This document shows positions 55,833 through 64,000 of a stretch of 64,000 nt of DNA, piece after piece (within the stretch, counting starts at the first letter, position 1; every line of letters starts with the position of its first letter). The stretch is from assembly GCF_900455735.1 (NCBI RefSeq), contig NZ_UAUI01000027.1, positions 186,001-250,000 of the forward strand. Reading direction: 5' to 3'. This DNA comes from Rhodococcus wratislaviensis (GTDB lineage: Bacteria; Actinomycetota; Actinomycetes; Mycobacteriales; Mycobacteriaceae). Position numbers and translations under genes: made by a program. The notes under the pieces are model-generated. The model did no database searches and had not been told where the DNA came from. It saw only the letters and a list, made by a program, of their open reading frames with translations.

Positions 55833-57425
55833 ATGTCGTCACGTAGCGAGCTGCTGGAGCAGCCACTGCAATCCCGCCGCAACCACTGGAACAACTGGGT
55901 TGCGTCACACGCGGAGATGAAGCCCGATCAGGCCGCGTTCCGCTTTCTCGGCCACAGTACGACCTGGCGCGAATTGCACGACCGATCGGAGGCGCTCGCC
56001 GGCGCACTGTCCCGGCGCGGTGTGAACTTCGGCGACCGTGTCCTGCTGCTCACCCTCAACCGCACCGAGTTCTTCGAAGCGGTTCTCGCGATCAATGCCC
56101 TCGGTGCCATCGCGGTCCCCGTCAACTTCCGGCTCACCCCGCCCGAGGTCGCGTTCATCGCCCGCGACTCGGGGGCCCGTGCGGTGTTCACCGAGCCCGC
56201 GCTCGCGCCGCTGGTCGCCGCGGTCCGTCAGGACGTTCCCGAACTGAGCCTGGTCGTGAACATCGGCGCCGACACGGAAGCCGACGTGCTCGGTTACGAA
56301 GAACTCGTGTCGGAGGCCGGCCCGGCGTATGCGCCCGTCGATCTGCCCGAGGACACACCGTCCCTGATTCTCTACACGTCCGGAACGACGGGTACACCCA
56401 AGGGTGCGGTGCTGTCGCACTCGAACATGGTCGGACAATCCATCACCTGCATCCGCGCGATGCGCTACGACCGCGGCGACGACATCGGATTCCTCGCGTC
56501 CCCCGTGTTCCACGTGGCCGCACTCGGTTCCGTCGCCCCGATGCTGATGCTGGGCGGCACCACGGTGATTCACCCGCTCAAGGCGTTCAACCCCACCGAG
56601 ATGCTCGACGTGTGGGAGCAGGAGCGGATCACGACGGTGTTCCTCGTGCCGGTGCAGTGGCAGGCCGTCTGCGCCGACCCGACCGTCCGGGGTCGCGATC
56701 TCGCCCTCCGCGTCATCAGCTGGGGGGCGGCGCCCGCCTCGGATACGGTGCTGCGCGCCATGGCGGACACGTTCCCCCGGGCTCTCATCGTCGCGGTGTT
56801 CGGGCAGACCGAGATGTCGCCCATCACCTGCGTGCTCGACGGGGACGACGCGATCCGCAAGCTGGGCTCGGTGGGCAAGCCGATCCCGACGATCCAGACG
56901 CGCGTCGTCGACGACGACATGAACGACGTCGCGCCCGGGACCGTCGGCGAAATCGTCTACCGCGGACCGACGATGATGCTCGAGTACTGGCAGAACCCGG
57001 CCGCCACGGCGGACGCATTCGCCGGCGGGTGGTTCCACTCCGGAGATCTCGTGCGGCAGGACGACGAAGGATTCGTCTACGTCGTCGACAGGAAGAAGGA
57101 CATGATCATCTCCGGCGGCGAGAACATCTACTGCGCCGAGGTGGAGAACGTCCTGTTCGGACACCCGCGGATCCGGGAGGCCGCCGTCGTCGGCCGGCCC
57201 GATCCCAAGTGGACCGAGGTGCCCGTCGCCGTCGTCGCACTCGACGACGAGGGATCCGACCTGACCGTGGACGAACTCGCGGCGTGGCTCGACGACAAGC
57301 TCGCCCGGTACAAGCACCCGAAAGACGTCGTGATCGTCGACGCACTTCCCCGCAACGCCAGCGGCAAGGTCGTCAAAGGCGAACTCCGAAAGGCCCACGG
57401 CGCAACCGGCGTCGCGGTCGTCTGA
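55833..57425 (+). CDS. fadD: Long-chain acyl-CoA synthetase (FadD5-like)
   Basis: 530 residues of the acyl-AMP ligase superfamily. Core motifs are LYTSGTTGTPKG (ATP loop), FGQTEMSP, GWFHSGDLVRQDDEGFVYVVDRKKDMIISGG as separate short segments of the hinge region, and the C-terminal catalytic lysine in NASGKVVKGELRK. It activates a carboxylic acid to its CoA ester. In M. tuberculosis fadD5 lies directly before yrbE1A in the mce1 operon; the same order here suggests activation of the lipid or acid brought in by the Mce transporter. AAGGGA is about ten bases before ATG 55833. It is the first gene of the putative fadD-yrbE-mce operon. Confidence 0.93.
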   Translation: MSSRSELLEQPLQSRRNHWNNWVASHAEMKPDQAAFRFLGHSTTWRELHDRSEALAGALSRRGVNFGDRVLLLTLNRTEFFEAVLAINALGAIAVPVNFRLTPPEVAFIARDSGARAVFTEPALAPLVAAVRQDVPELSLVVNIGADTEADVLGYEELVSEAGPAYAPVDLPEDTPSLILYTSGTTGTPKGAVLSHSNMVGQSITCIRAMRYDRGDDIGFLASPVFHVAALGSVAPMLMLGGTTVIHPLKAFNPTEMLDVWEQERITTVFLVPVQWQAVCADPTVRGRDLALRVISWGAAPASDTVLRAMADTFPRALIVAVFGQTEMSPITCVLDGDDAIRKLGSVGKPIPTIQTRVVDDDMNDVAPGTVGEIVYRGPTMMLEYWQNPAATADAFAGGWFHSGDLVRQDDEGFVYVVDRKKDMIISGGENIYCAEVENVLFGHPRIREAAVVGRPDPKWTEVPVAVVALDDEGSDLTVDELAAWLDDKLARYKHPKDVVIVDALPRNASGKVVKGELRKAHGATGVAVV

Positions 57426-57489
57426 CCCCGTATCGACCATCTCGAGGCCGGTCGCCGCTCTGCGGTGACCGGCACCGGGGGAGGACCGC

Positions 57490-58299
57490 GTGACATTCGA
57501 GTTGCCACCCGCCAAAGGGCCCGTGAGTCATTTCGCCAACGAAGTCGGCGCACTCATCGGATTCTCGATCGCGACTACGGTGGCCGCGGTGCGAGTTCTG
57601 GTGCGGCGCAAACTGGCCTGGCGGGAACTGCTGGACCAGGCCTGGCGGATCGCGTCGGTCACCTCGGCGCCCGCCCTGCTGTTGATGATCCCCATCGGAG
57701 TCCTCATCGCCGTCACGATCGGTAGCCTCGCCGGTCAGCTCGGCGCCGAGGGGTACACCGGGGCGGTCGTGGGGTTCGTGATCGTCGGGCAGGCGTCCGC
57801 CCTGGTCTGCGCGCTGATGCTGGCCGGGGTCGGAGGTTCCGCGATCTGCGCCGACCTCGGCTCGCGGACGATCCGCGAAGAGGTCGAGGCCATGGAGGTA
57901 CTCGGGCTCAACGTGATCGAGCGGCTCGTGGTCCCGCGAGTGCTCGCGGCGGTGATCGTCGGCGTCGCACTGTGCGCGATGGTCACCGCCGTCGGAGTGT
58001 CGGCCTGCTTCCTCTTCCAGGTGGTCGTCCAGAACAGTTCGGCGGGAAGCTTTCTCACCGCATTGTCCCAGTACACGCGGTTGTCGGACTTCGTGGTCGC
58101 CCTCGTCAAATCGATGGCGTTCGCGGTGACGTCGGCGCTCGTCGCCAGCTTCAAGGGGCTGCACGCCAAGGGCGGGCCCAGCGGTGTCGCCGACGCCGTC
58201 AACGAGGCCGTGGTCCTGGCCTTCATCCTGGTCTTCATCGTCAACACGGTGCTCAGTCAGCTCTATTCCGTTCTCGTCGTCCCGGTAGGTGGTTACTGA
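57490..58299 (+). CDS. yrbEA: YrbEA permease of the Mce transporter
   Basis: 269 residues of the MlaE/YrbE family. GTG 57490 follows GGGAGG. Hydrophobic stretches at about 55-80, 95-120, 150-185, 205-220 and 240-260 give the usual five to six membrane helices, and the EEVEAMEVLGLN segment is the conserved cytoplasmic coupling region that contacts the ATPase. The two YrbE proteins form the inner-membrane channel of actinobacterial Mce lipid importers. The ATPase (MceG) is encoded elsewhere, as usual. Its stop overlaps the next start (TGATG). Confidence 0.95.
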   Translation: MTFELPPAKGPVSHFANEVGALIGFSIATTVAAVRVLVRRKLAWRELLDQAWRIASVTSAPALLLMIPIGVLIAVTIGSLAGQLGAEGYTGAVVGFVIVGQASALVCALMLAGVGGSAICADLGSRTIREEVEAMEVLGLNVIERLVVPRVLAAVIVGVALCAMVTAVGVSACFLFQVVVQNSSAGSFLTALSQYTRLSDFVVALVKSMAFAVTSALVASFKGLHAKGGPSGVADAVNEAVVLAFILVFIVNTVLSQLYSVLVVPVGGY

Positions 58300-59159
58300 T
58301 GGTCGTGAGCACCAGATGGCCCGCCGTGCACTGGGTGCGGGCCCGGTCCCGCCAGCCCCTCGACCTGATGACGGGGCTGGGCCGGGAATTCACGTTCTAC
58401 GGCAGCGTCATCGCCGGAGTTCCCCTCGCCATCGTGAAGTACTGGCGGCACATCATGCGTCAGATCGGCGACATCAGTTTCGGCGGTGCCACGCTGCTCG
58501 CCGGCGGCGGAGCGATCGGCGTCGTCTTCGCGATGTCCGCCGTCGCCGCAACGCAGGTGGGCATCGAGGGGCTGCGCGGACTGGACCTGCTCGGCATGGG
58601 ATCCCTGTCCGGACTTCTGTCAGCGATCCTCAACACCCGCGAACTGGCGCCCGTGATCGCCAGCATCGCGCTCGCGGCGAAGGTCGGAACCGGGTTCACC
58701 GCCCAGCTCGGAGCCATGCGCATCTCGGAGGAGATCAGCGCGCTGGACGCGATGGCGATCCGGTCGCTGCCGTTCCTCGCGAGCACACGACTCGTCTCGT
58801 GCCTGATCTGTGTGATCCCGTTGTACATCGTCGGCCTGCTGTCGTCGTACCTGGCTTCGCGGCTGGTGATCGTCACGTTCGGCGGGCAGTCGGCCGGAAC
58901 CTACGACTACTACTTCCATCTCATGCTCACACCCACCGACGTCGTGTACTCGTTCGTCAAGGCTGTCGTGTTCGCGACGATCATCGCGCTCGTCCACTGC
59001 TCGTACGGGTACCACGCGTACGGCGGCCCGGAGGGCGTCGGCCGTGCGGCCGGACGCGCCTTGCGGACCAGCATCCTCGCCATCGGCATCGTCGACCTGC
59101 TGCTGACACTCTCACTGTGGGGACTCGTCCCGTCCGCCCCCGCCCTGGGGTTGCCGTGA
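58299..59159 (+). CDS. yrbEB: YrbEB permease of the Mce transporter
   Basis: 286 residues, second MlaE/YrbE permease. ATG 58299 overlaps the yrbEA stop by one base. It has the family hydrophobic segments (GGATLLAGGGAIGVVFAMSA, ELAPVIASIALAAKVGTGF, VSCLICVIPLYIVGLLSSYL) and the coupling segment ISEEISALDAMAI. It pairs with YrbEA to form the permease. Its stop overlaps the start of mceA (TGATG). Confidence 0.95.
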   Translation: MVVSTRWPAVHWVRARSRQPLDLMTGLGREFTFYGSVIAGVPLAIVKYWRHIMRQIGDISFGGATLLAGGGAIGVVFAMSAVAATQVGIEGLRGLDLLGMGSLSGLLSAILNTRELAPVIASIALAAKVGTGFTAQLGAMRISEEISALDAMAIRSLPFLASTRLVSCLICVIPLYIVGLLSSYLASRLVIVTFGGQSAGTYDYYFHLMLTPTDVVYSFVKAVVFATIIALVHCSYGYHAYGGPEGVGRAAGRALRTSILAIGIVDLLLTLSLWGLVPSAPALGLP

Positions 59160-60211
59160 TGCGCGGCCGCCCGGGGGGACCGGGCAACGGCGCACTCGCC
59201 GTGCGAGGGGTGATCGGAGTGGCCGTCCTGATCCTGGGATCGGCATTGCTGGTCGGTTTCGGCACCGGTGCGATCGTCACCGATCCGGTGGTGACAGCGA
59301 CGCTTCCGGCCGACGCCGGTGCAGTGAAGTCGCACACCACGGTGTCCTACAAGGGGGCGACCGTGGGGACCGTGTCGAGTGTCGACCCCGGAATGAACGA
59401 GACGGGTATGGACATCAGTCTCCGCCCGGAACAGATGCGTCACATCCCGGCGTCCGTCCAGGTGCGGGTCGTGCCCCGCACGCTGTTCGGCGACCAGACC
59501 GTCGAGCTGGTGTCGACCGCCGGAACCGGCGGCGCCCGACTCGAGGCCGGCGCGCGGCTGCAACCCGACACCTCGGCAGAGACCGTGCAGATGTACGACC
59601 TGTACTCGAAGGTCTACGACATGCTGTCGCGGGTGAAGCCCGAGCAGATGCAGGCCGCACTCAGCGCCGTCGCGGACGCGTTACGCGGCCGCGGCGAGCA
59701 GTTGGGGCACACCATCGACAGCCTCCACACGGTGGCGACATCGACCGCGCCGCTCGTCGAGTCGGTCGCGGAGCGGGCGCCGCAGATCGCCCGGATCAGT
59801 GAGCAGCTGGCCGCGGCCGCACCGGACGTCCTCGCCACCATGGACGCGGCGGTGTCCCTGTCGAGCACTCTCGTCGAGAACACCGACAGCTTCACCGGTT
59901 TCCTCGCCGCCTCACTCGTCGTGTCGAGGAACTCCGGCGACGTACTGGAACAGAACGCGGACAACATGATCGCGGTGGCCCTGAACGTCTCGCCGACCCT
60001 GGGCACCATGGCCAGCAAGTCCGATCTGCTGCGGGCCACCCTCGACGAGGCAGGCCCGTTCGGCGAGGCCGGCGCCGCCGTCTTCTCCACCGGCAAGTTC
60101 GCGGTCCGCGTTGCCGCGGACCTGTCCAACCCGCGGCCCTACACGTCGGCCGACTGCCCGCGGTATCCCGGCGTGGACGGACCGAACTGCGGGGGAGGTG
60201 GCGGCGGATGA
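59159..60211 (+). CDS. mceA: MceA-type substrate-binding protein
   Basis: 350 residues. ATG 59159 overlaps the yrbEB stop. One N-terminal membrane anchor (about residues 15-38) is followed by the MCE domain at about 40-125 (VSYKGATVGTVSSV, RVVPRTLFGDQTVEL) and a long helical region that builds the periplasmic tube of the hexamer. The tail has two cysteines and ends in GPNCGGGGGG, a low-complexity glycine run. First of the serial mce genes; ATGA overlap with mceB. Confidence 0.93.
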   Translation: MRGRPGGPGNGALAVRGVIGVAVLILGSALLVGFGTGAIVTDPVVTATLPADAGAVKSHTTVSYKGATVGTVSSVDPGMNETGMDISLRPEQMRHIPASVQVRVVPRTLFGDQTVELVSTAGTGGARLEAGARLQPDTSAETVQMYDLYSKVYDMLSRVKPEQMQAALSAVADALRGRGEQLGHTIDSLHTVATSTAPLVESVAERAPQIARISEQLAAAAPDVLATMDAAVSLSSTLVENTDSFTGFLAASLVVSRNSGDVLEQNADNMIAVALNVSPTLGTMASKSDLLRATLDEAGPFGEAGAAVFSTGKFAVRVAADLSNPRPYTSADCPRYPGVDGPNCGGGGGG

Positions 60212-61224
60212 GCGTCCGGAACTCGGCAATCAAACTGGCGATCTTCGCCGTTCTCGGCATCCTCTCGGCAGTGCTCGTGGTGAACACTCTGCGGGTGCCG
60301 GTCGAGGGGCAGACCGTGACGTACAAGGCGTTGTTCACCGACGCCCAGGGTGTCACTCCCGGCAGCGACGTCACCATCGCCGGCGTGCGGGTGGGACGCG
60401 TCGATTCGATCGACATCGTCGACGGCGACGCCGGAAGTGCTACCGCCCTGGTGGACTTCGAGGTGCAGCGCGATCAGGAATTGCCCGCCGACACCACCGT
60501 CGCCATCCGATACGGCGACCTGCTGGGGGTCCGGTATCTCGATCTCGCGGCCGGGCCGTCGGGCGAGGGCACGCTCGGGGAGGGCGACACGATCCCGCTC
60601 GACCGAACGTCGCCCGCACTCGATCTCACCAGTCTCTTCAACGGATTCAAGCCACTGTTCGACGCCATCGACCCGAAACAGGTCAACGCACTCGCCACCG
60701 AAGTCGTCGCCGTGTTCGACGGCAGGAAGACGAGCATGGAAACTCTGCTGCGCAGGGTGGCCGACGTCACCGGCAATCTGGCGAATCACGACCAGCTGAT
60801 CGGCGATCTCATCCGCAACCTCGAGGTGGTGGTGGGCACGGCGGCGGCGCGGGGTCCCGAGCTGTCCCACCTCGTCGACAGCCTCACCCAGTTCACCGGA
60901 ATGCTCGCCGAGAACAACGAGGTTCTCATGGACACCCTCGATCAGAGTGCGGCGGTGAGCCGCTCGGCGCTGCAGATCGTGGACGGGCGCGTCCCGGAAC
61001 TCAGCCGCACCGTGCAACAGTTCCATTCGCTGACGGGGGCGATGCTGGGCGCCAACCCGGAATTCGATCACCTGATGGTGGCCATGCCGCAATTCTTCTC
61101 GTCCGTCGACCGCTCGGGCTCGTACGGCTCGTGGCTCAACATCTACCTGTGCACCTTCATCGTCAACGTCGACGGTCGCGAAGGCGCCCTCGGTCCCGAC
61201 CTGCATTCGAGGTACTGCCAATGA
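60208..61224 (+). CDS. mceB: MceB-type protein
   Basis: 338 residues with one N-terminal membrane anchor (about 8-28), an MCE domain (ALFTDAQGVTPGSDVTIAG, GVRVGRV, LGVRYLDLA) and a long helical part. The C-terminus has YLCTFIVNV and ends in RYCQ, a cysteine pattern common to MceB proteins. ATG 60208 overlaps the mceA stop by four bases, and its own stop overlaps the mceC start. Confidence 0.93.
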   Translation: MSVRNSAIKLAIFAVLGILSAVLVVNTLRVPVEGQTVTYKALFTDAQGVTPGSDVTIAGVRVGRVDSIDIVDGDAGSATALVDFEVQRDQELPADTTVAIRYGDLLGVRYLDLAAGPSGEGTLGEGDTIPLDRTSPALDLTSLFNGFKPLFDAIDPKQVNALATEVVAVFDGRKTSMETLLRRVADVTGNLANHDQLIGDLIRNLEVVVGTAAARGPELSHLVDSLTQFTGMLAENNEVLMDTLDQSAAVSRSALQIVDGRVPELSRTVQQFHSLTGAMLGANPEFDHLMVAMPQFFSSVDRSGSYGSWLNIYLCTFIVNVDGREGALGPDLHSRYCQ

Positions 61225-62261
61225 GTGTCACCGAGAAGGTGCGCGACGTCTGGGACTCGCTGGCCGGAAATCAGCGAGTGCGGCCCGTCAACCCGCTGAT
61301 CGTCGGGATCGCAGGAATTCTCGCGGCAACACTGGCGCTGGCGCTGGTTCTGGTGATCCCGCGGGTGAGCTTCGCCGTGCGGACCGACGGCTACACGGCC
61401 GAACTCGCGAACGCGGCGGGCCTGACCGATTCGGACTACGTGTACGTGGCGGGTGTCCCCGCCGGCCGGGTCACCGGAGTGGACCTGGCGGGCGATCGCG
61501 TGGTCGTCCACTTCCGGCTCGACGGTGAACGTCACCTCGGATCGACGACGTCCGCGGGGGTGAAGCTGTCGACCATCCTCGGCAAGCGATATCTGGACGT
61601 GGCACCGTCGGGGCCGGGAGACCTGGAGGACGACGGGGTGATTCCACTCCGCCGCACCAGCGTTCCGTACTCACTCGACGACATCGGGGCGTCCGCGATC
61701 GAGACGGCGGACGAACTGGACCTCGGGGGACTGCAGAAGATGCTCGCTGTCGTGACGGACACGTTGCCGCAGGACGCGAACCTCAACCGGGAGGCACTGG
61801 CGGGTGTGAGTGCGGCATCGGCGATCCTGGCGAAGAACGCCGATCAGGTCACGCAACTACTCGACAGCTCGCGGACCCTCACTGACGTGCTGGTCGGTCA
61901 GCAAGATCAGCTCACCACCCTGCTCGGCAACGCGGACGTCGTGATGAACACGCTCGCCACCCGGCGTGCGGCCATCCGCCAGATGGTCGACGATCTCCAG
62001 GCGCTCGTCGCACAGGCATCCCAGTTCCTGGGCGAGAACACCGCCGAGCTGGATTCACTGCTCGCGAACGCGAGACAGGTGACGGACCGGCTGCAGGCGA
62101 ACCTCGCGAACCTCGACGCGCTCCTGACCACGGGTGCGCCGGCCGCGAGGGCACTCGTGAACGCGACCGGGACCGGTGACTGGGCCGACGTCTCGGCGCC
62201 GTCGGCCGTGATCGCCGATAACCTGCTCTGCGTCGTCGGGCTGATCACGGGGTGCTCGTGA
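61221..62261 (+). CDS. mceC: MceC-type protein
   Basis: 346 residues. An N-terminal anchor at about 27-48 (VGIAGILAATLALALVLVI) is followed by the MCE domain (GLTDSDYVYVAGVPAGRVTGV, LSTILGKRYLDVAPSG) and a helical region rich in Asn, Gln and Ala heptads. The tail carries two cysteines (LLCVVGLITGCS). ATG 61221 overlaps the mceB stop by four bases. One of six different subunits expected in the Mce hexamer. Confidence 0.93.
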   Translation: MSVTEKVRDVWDSLAGNQRVRPVNPLIVGIAGILAATLALALVLVIPRVSFAVRTDGYTAELANAAGLTDSDYVYVAGVPAGRVTGVDLAGDRVVVHFRLDGERHLGSTTSAGVKLSTILGKRYLDVAPSGPGDLEDDGVIPLRRTSVPYSLDDIGASAIETADELDLGGLQKMLAVVTDTLPQDANLNREALAGVSAASAILAKNADQVTQLLDSSRTLTDVLVGQQDQLTTLLGNADVVMNTLATRRAAIRQMVDDLQALVAQASQFLGENTAELDSLLANARQVTDRLQANLANLDALLTTGAPAARALVNATGTGDWADVSAPSAVIADNLLCVVGLITGCS

Positions 62262-63349
62262 ACGCGGGCATCGCGCGCAGGGCCGCCGGGATCGGCGGCG
62301 TGCTCGCCCTCGTGGTGGCGATCGTCGTGGCCGGCTGGCTGCTGATCTTCCGCACCTCGTCCACCGTCGTGCATTCCGAATTCGCCTACGTCAACGGCGT
62401 GTTCCCCGGCACCAAGGTCTCGGTGCTCGGTGTTCCGGTGGGCACCGTCGAGGCGGTCGTGCCGAGAGGTGCGACCGTGATGGTCACGATGTCCGTCGCG
62501 TCGGACGTCGTGCTGCCCGCGGACGCGAACGCGTACGTGCTGGTGACGTCCGCGATCGGTGAGCGCTTCGTGGAACTCGGTCCCGCGTACACCGGCGGCC
62601 CGGTGTTCGAGAGTGGGCAGACCATTCCACCCGAACGCAGTCATTCGCCCATCACCTGGGACCAGTTGATGGACAGCGTCGACACCGTCGTCGAGGCGCT
62701 CGGCCCGGACGGAGGCGACGCCGGCGCCGCGATCTCCGCTGCCGCCGCGTCCACGGACGGCCTCGGTCCCGCGATGAACGACGCCATCCGCACACTGTCG
62801 CAGGCGAGTTCGGTGATCGCAGGCAACAGCGCGGACGTCGGCGCGCTCGTCGACAACCTCGAGGTGCTCGTGAACACGATCTCGTCGCGTCAGGCGCAGG
62901 TCGAATCACTCGCCGGTTCGCTCACCGCGATCGGTGACGAGTTCGCCGGCCAGCAGTTCGCGATCGGCGACACGGTGAACCAGTTGTCCGCGCTGCTGAA
63001 CCAGATCGACCAACTCGTGTCCGCCAGGGGCGGCGACGTCGCCGCCGGCATCGACAACCTCGCCGGAGTGAGCGAGGTGCTGCAGAGGCACGAGACCGAC
63101 CTCGCCGAGATCATGGATCTGGTGCCCTTGCTGATCGACAACATTCAGCGCGCGGTCACCCCGGACCAGCGCGCCCGCATCCGGCTGAACATCTCCACCA
63201 ACCTGGCGCAGGCCGAGCCGACGTCCCCGCTCTGCGCGGTAGTCGATCCGATCCTCTGCCGCGGAGCGGGAATCACCAACCCGATTCAATTTCCGCCCAG
63301 CATGTCCGACCCGTTCGGGTTGCGCGAACTCATGGTCGGAGGACGATGA
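62258..63349 (+). CDS. mceD: MceD-type protein
   Basis: 363 residues from GTG 62258, which overlaps the mceC stop (GTGA); GTG 62252 is an alternative adding two residues. Membrane anchor at about 10-32, MCE domain with NGVFPGTKVSVLGVPVGTVEAV and SAIGERFVELGP, then a long helical region and a Pro-rich end (NPIQFPPSMSDPFGL). Stop overlaps mceE start. Confidence 0.92.
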   Translation: MNAGIARRAAGIGGVLALVVAIVVAGWLLIFRTSSTVVHSEFAYVNGVFPGTKVSVLGVPVGTVEAVVPRGATVMVTMSVASDVVLPADANAYVLVTSAIGERFVELGPAYTGGPVFESGQTIPPERSHSPITWDQLMDSVDTVVEALGPDGGDAGAAISAAAASTDGLGPAMNDAIRTLSQASSVIAGNSADVGALVDNLEVLVNTISSRQAQVESLAGSLTAIGDEFAGQQFAIGDTVNQLSALLNQIDQLVSARGGDVAAGIDNLAGVSEVLQRHETDLAEIMDLVPLLIDNIQRAVTPDQRARIRLNISTNLAQAEPTSPLCAVVDPILCRGAGITNPIQFPPSMSDPFGLRELMVGGR

Positions 63350-64000
63350 CGATCCGGACGAAAACGAAGTCGCTGACGGCGGCGCTGATCGTCGGTGTGA
63401 CGCTGCCCGCCGCAGGGTGTTCGCTGAGCCTGCAGGATCTGTCGGTGGGCCGTTCGCCGGACGGTCCGTCGTATCAGATCTCCGCGCAGTTCGACGGAGT
63501 CGATCGCGTGGTCCCAGGCGCCGAGGTCCGGGTGGGTCAGGAGGTGGTGGGCCGCGTCTCGGACGTGTCGACCCGGGACTTCACCGCTCACATCGAGATG
63601 CGGATCCGCGACGACGTCCCGATACCGCGGGATGCGACGGCCCGGATCGAATTGCCCACGGCCCTCGGCAATCCCTTCGTCCGGCTCGACGTCGGGGACG
63701 CGGCGGGCGCGCCGATGAGCGAGGGCGACACCATCCCCTTGGATCGGACGTCGCGCGGTCCCGACATCGAGAGCGGCCTGGCCGCGCTGGCCACCGTGCT
63801 GAACGGCAGCGGCATCGACCAGATGCACGCCATCATGAACGAATTGACCGTCGCCTTCACGGGCCGCTCGGACAAGGTCCGGGAACTGGTGGACATGCTG
63901 AACGACACACTGGGCGTCGTCGACGACCATCGGGACGAACTCGACCGGGCGATGGTGGCGTCCAATGCCTTCGCGGCGGAACTCGCCGCGGGGCAACCGA
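63346..64000 (+). CDS. mceE: MceE-type lipoprotein (3' end outside window)
   Basis: ATG 63346 overlaps the mceD stop. The first 25 residues form a lipoprotein signal peptide: basic start (RTKTK), hydrophobic core ALIVGVTLP and lipobox AAGC with Cys25. The MCE domain follows (AQFDGVDRVVPGAEVRVGQE, TALGNPFVRLDVG). In Mce operons the fifth protein is the lipoprotein (LprK type), which matches its position here. The frame is open at the window end after about 218 residues; mceF should follow outside. Confidence 0.93.
   Translation, partial: MTIRTKTKSLTAALIVGVTLPAAGCSLSLQDLSVGRSPDGPSYQISAQFDGVDRVVPGAEVRVGQEVVGRVSDVSTRDFTAHIEMRIRDDVPIPRDATARIELPTALGNPFVRLDVGDAAGAPMSEGDTIPLDRTSRGPDIESGLAALATVLNGSGIDQMHAIMNELTVAFTGRSDKVRELVDMLNDTLGVVDDHRDELDRAMVASNAFAAELAAGQP

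Noticed and set aside
55905-57515. A 536-residue open frame on the - strand opposite fadD
   Set aside because: It is a shadow frame; the + strand carries all acyl-CoA ligase core motifs in order.

Overview
The window is about 64 kb of high-GC actinobacterial DNA. Gene content points to a large-genome Rhodococcus of the jostii/opacus type or a close relative: a giant non-ribosomal peptide synthetase (NRPS), a complete-looking start of an mce operon, a tandem TetR repressor, and acyl-CoA catabolic genes. This placement is inference from gene families and codon bias, not from a database match.

Layout. (1) 1-3699: the end of a leucine/itaconate-type catabolic operon on the + strand, with an acyl-CoA dehydrogenase (cut by the window start), a MaoC hydratase, a CitE-like lyase and an acetoacetyl-CoA synthetase that carries one frameshift. 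(2) 3700-4928: a 1.2 kb leader with no recognisable gene. It holds a strong IdeR-type iron box and a chain of short reading frames with good ribosome binding sites. The last of these ends at the ribosome binding site of the next gene. (3) 4929-38750: one 33.8 kb NRPS gene of 11,273 residues. I read nine modules: starterC-A-T-E, C-A-T, C-x-A-T, C-A-T, C-x-A-T, C-A-T, C-A-T, C-A-T-E, C-A-T-E. There is no thioesterase. 'x' marks two matching remnants of a lost A/C unit. (4) 38838-43247, - strand: four translationally coupled genes that look like a 4-amino-L-phenylalanine (PAPA) pathway plus an AurF/CmlI-type diiron arylamine N-oxygenase. (5) 43464-45110: a secreted lipase and a GntR regulator. 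(6) 45158-48947: an acyl-CoA dehydrogenase divergent from an aldehyde dehydrogenase and an MpaB-family protein, with a palindromic operator between them. (7) 48986-55706: a tandem TetR repressor resembling Mce3R, divergent from a beta-oxidation operon (thiolase, FadB, nitronate-monooxygenase-family flavoprotein, enoyl-CoA hydratase). (8) 55833-64000: a FadD-type ligase followed by yrbEA, yrbEB and mceA-E; the window ends inside mceE.

How the parts may work together. The PAPA cassette and N-oxygenase lie tail-to-tail with the NRPS and share a strong hairpin terminator with it. The simplest reading is one biosynthetic locus for a nine-residue peptide, probably N-acylated, with D-residues at positions 1, 8 and 9 and an aryl-amine or nitro-aryl residue. 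The best candidate for that residue is module 6, whose A-domain pocket has glycine at position 239. The iron box suggests production under iron limitation. This combination is the most interesting system in the window. Separately, two 7-base elements (TTAACCG and TTCGCAT) recur in the promoters of the tandem TetR gene, the thiolase operon and the fadD-mce operon, which suggests one lipid uptake and degradation regulon.
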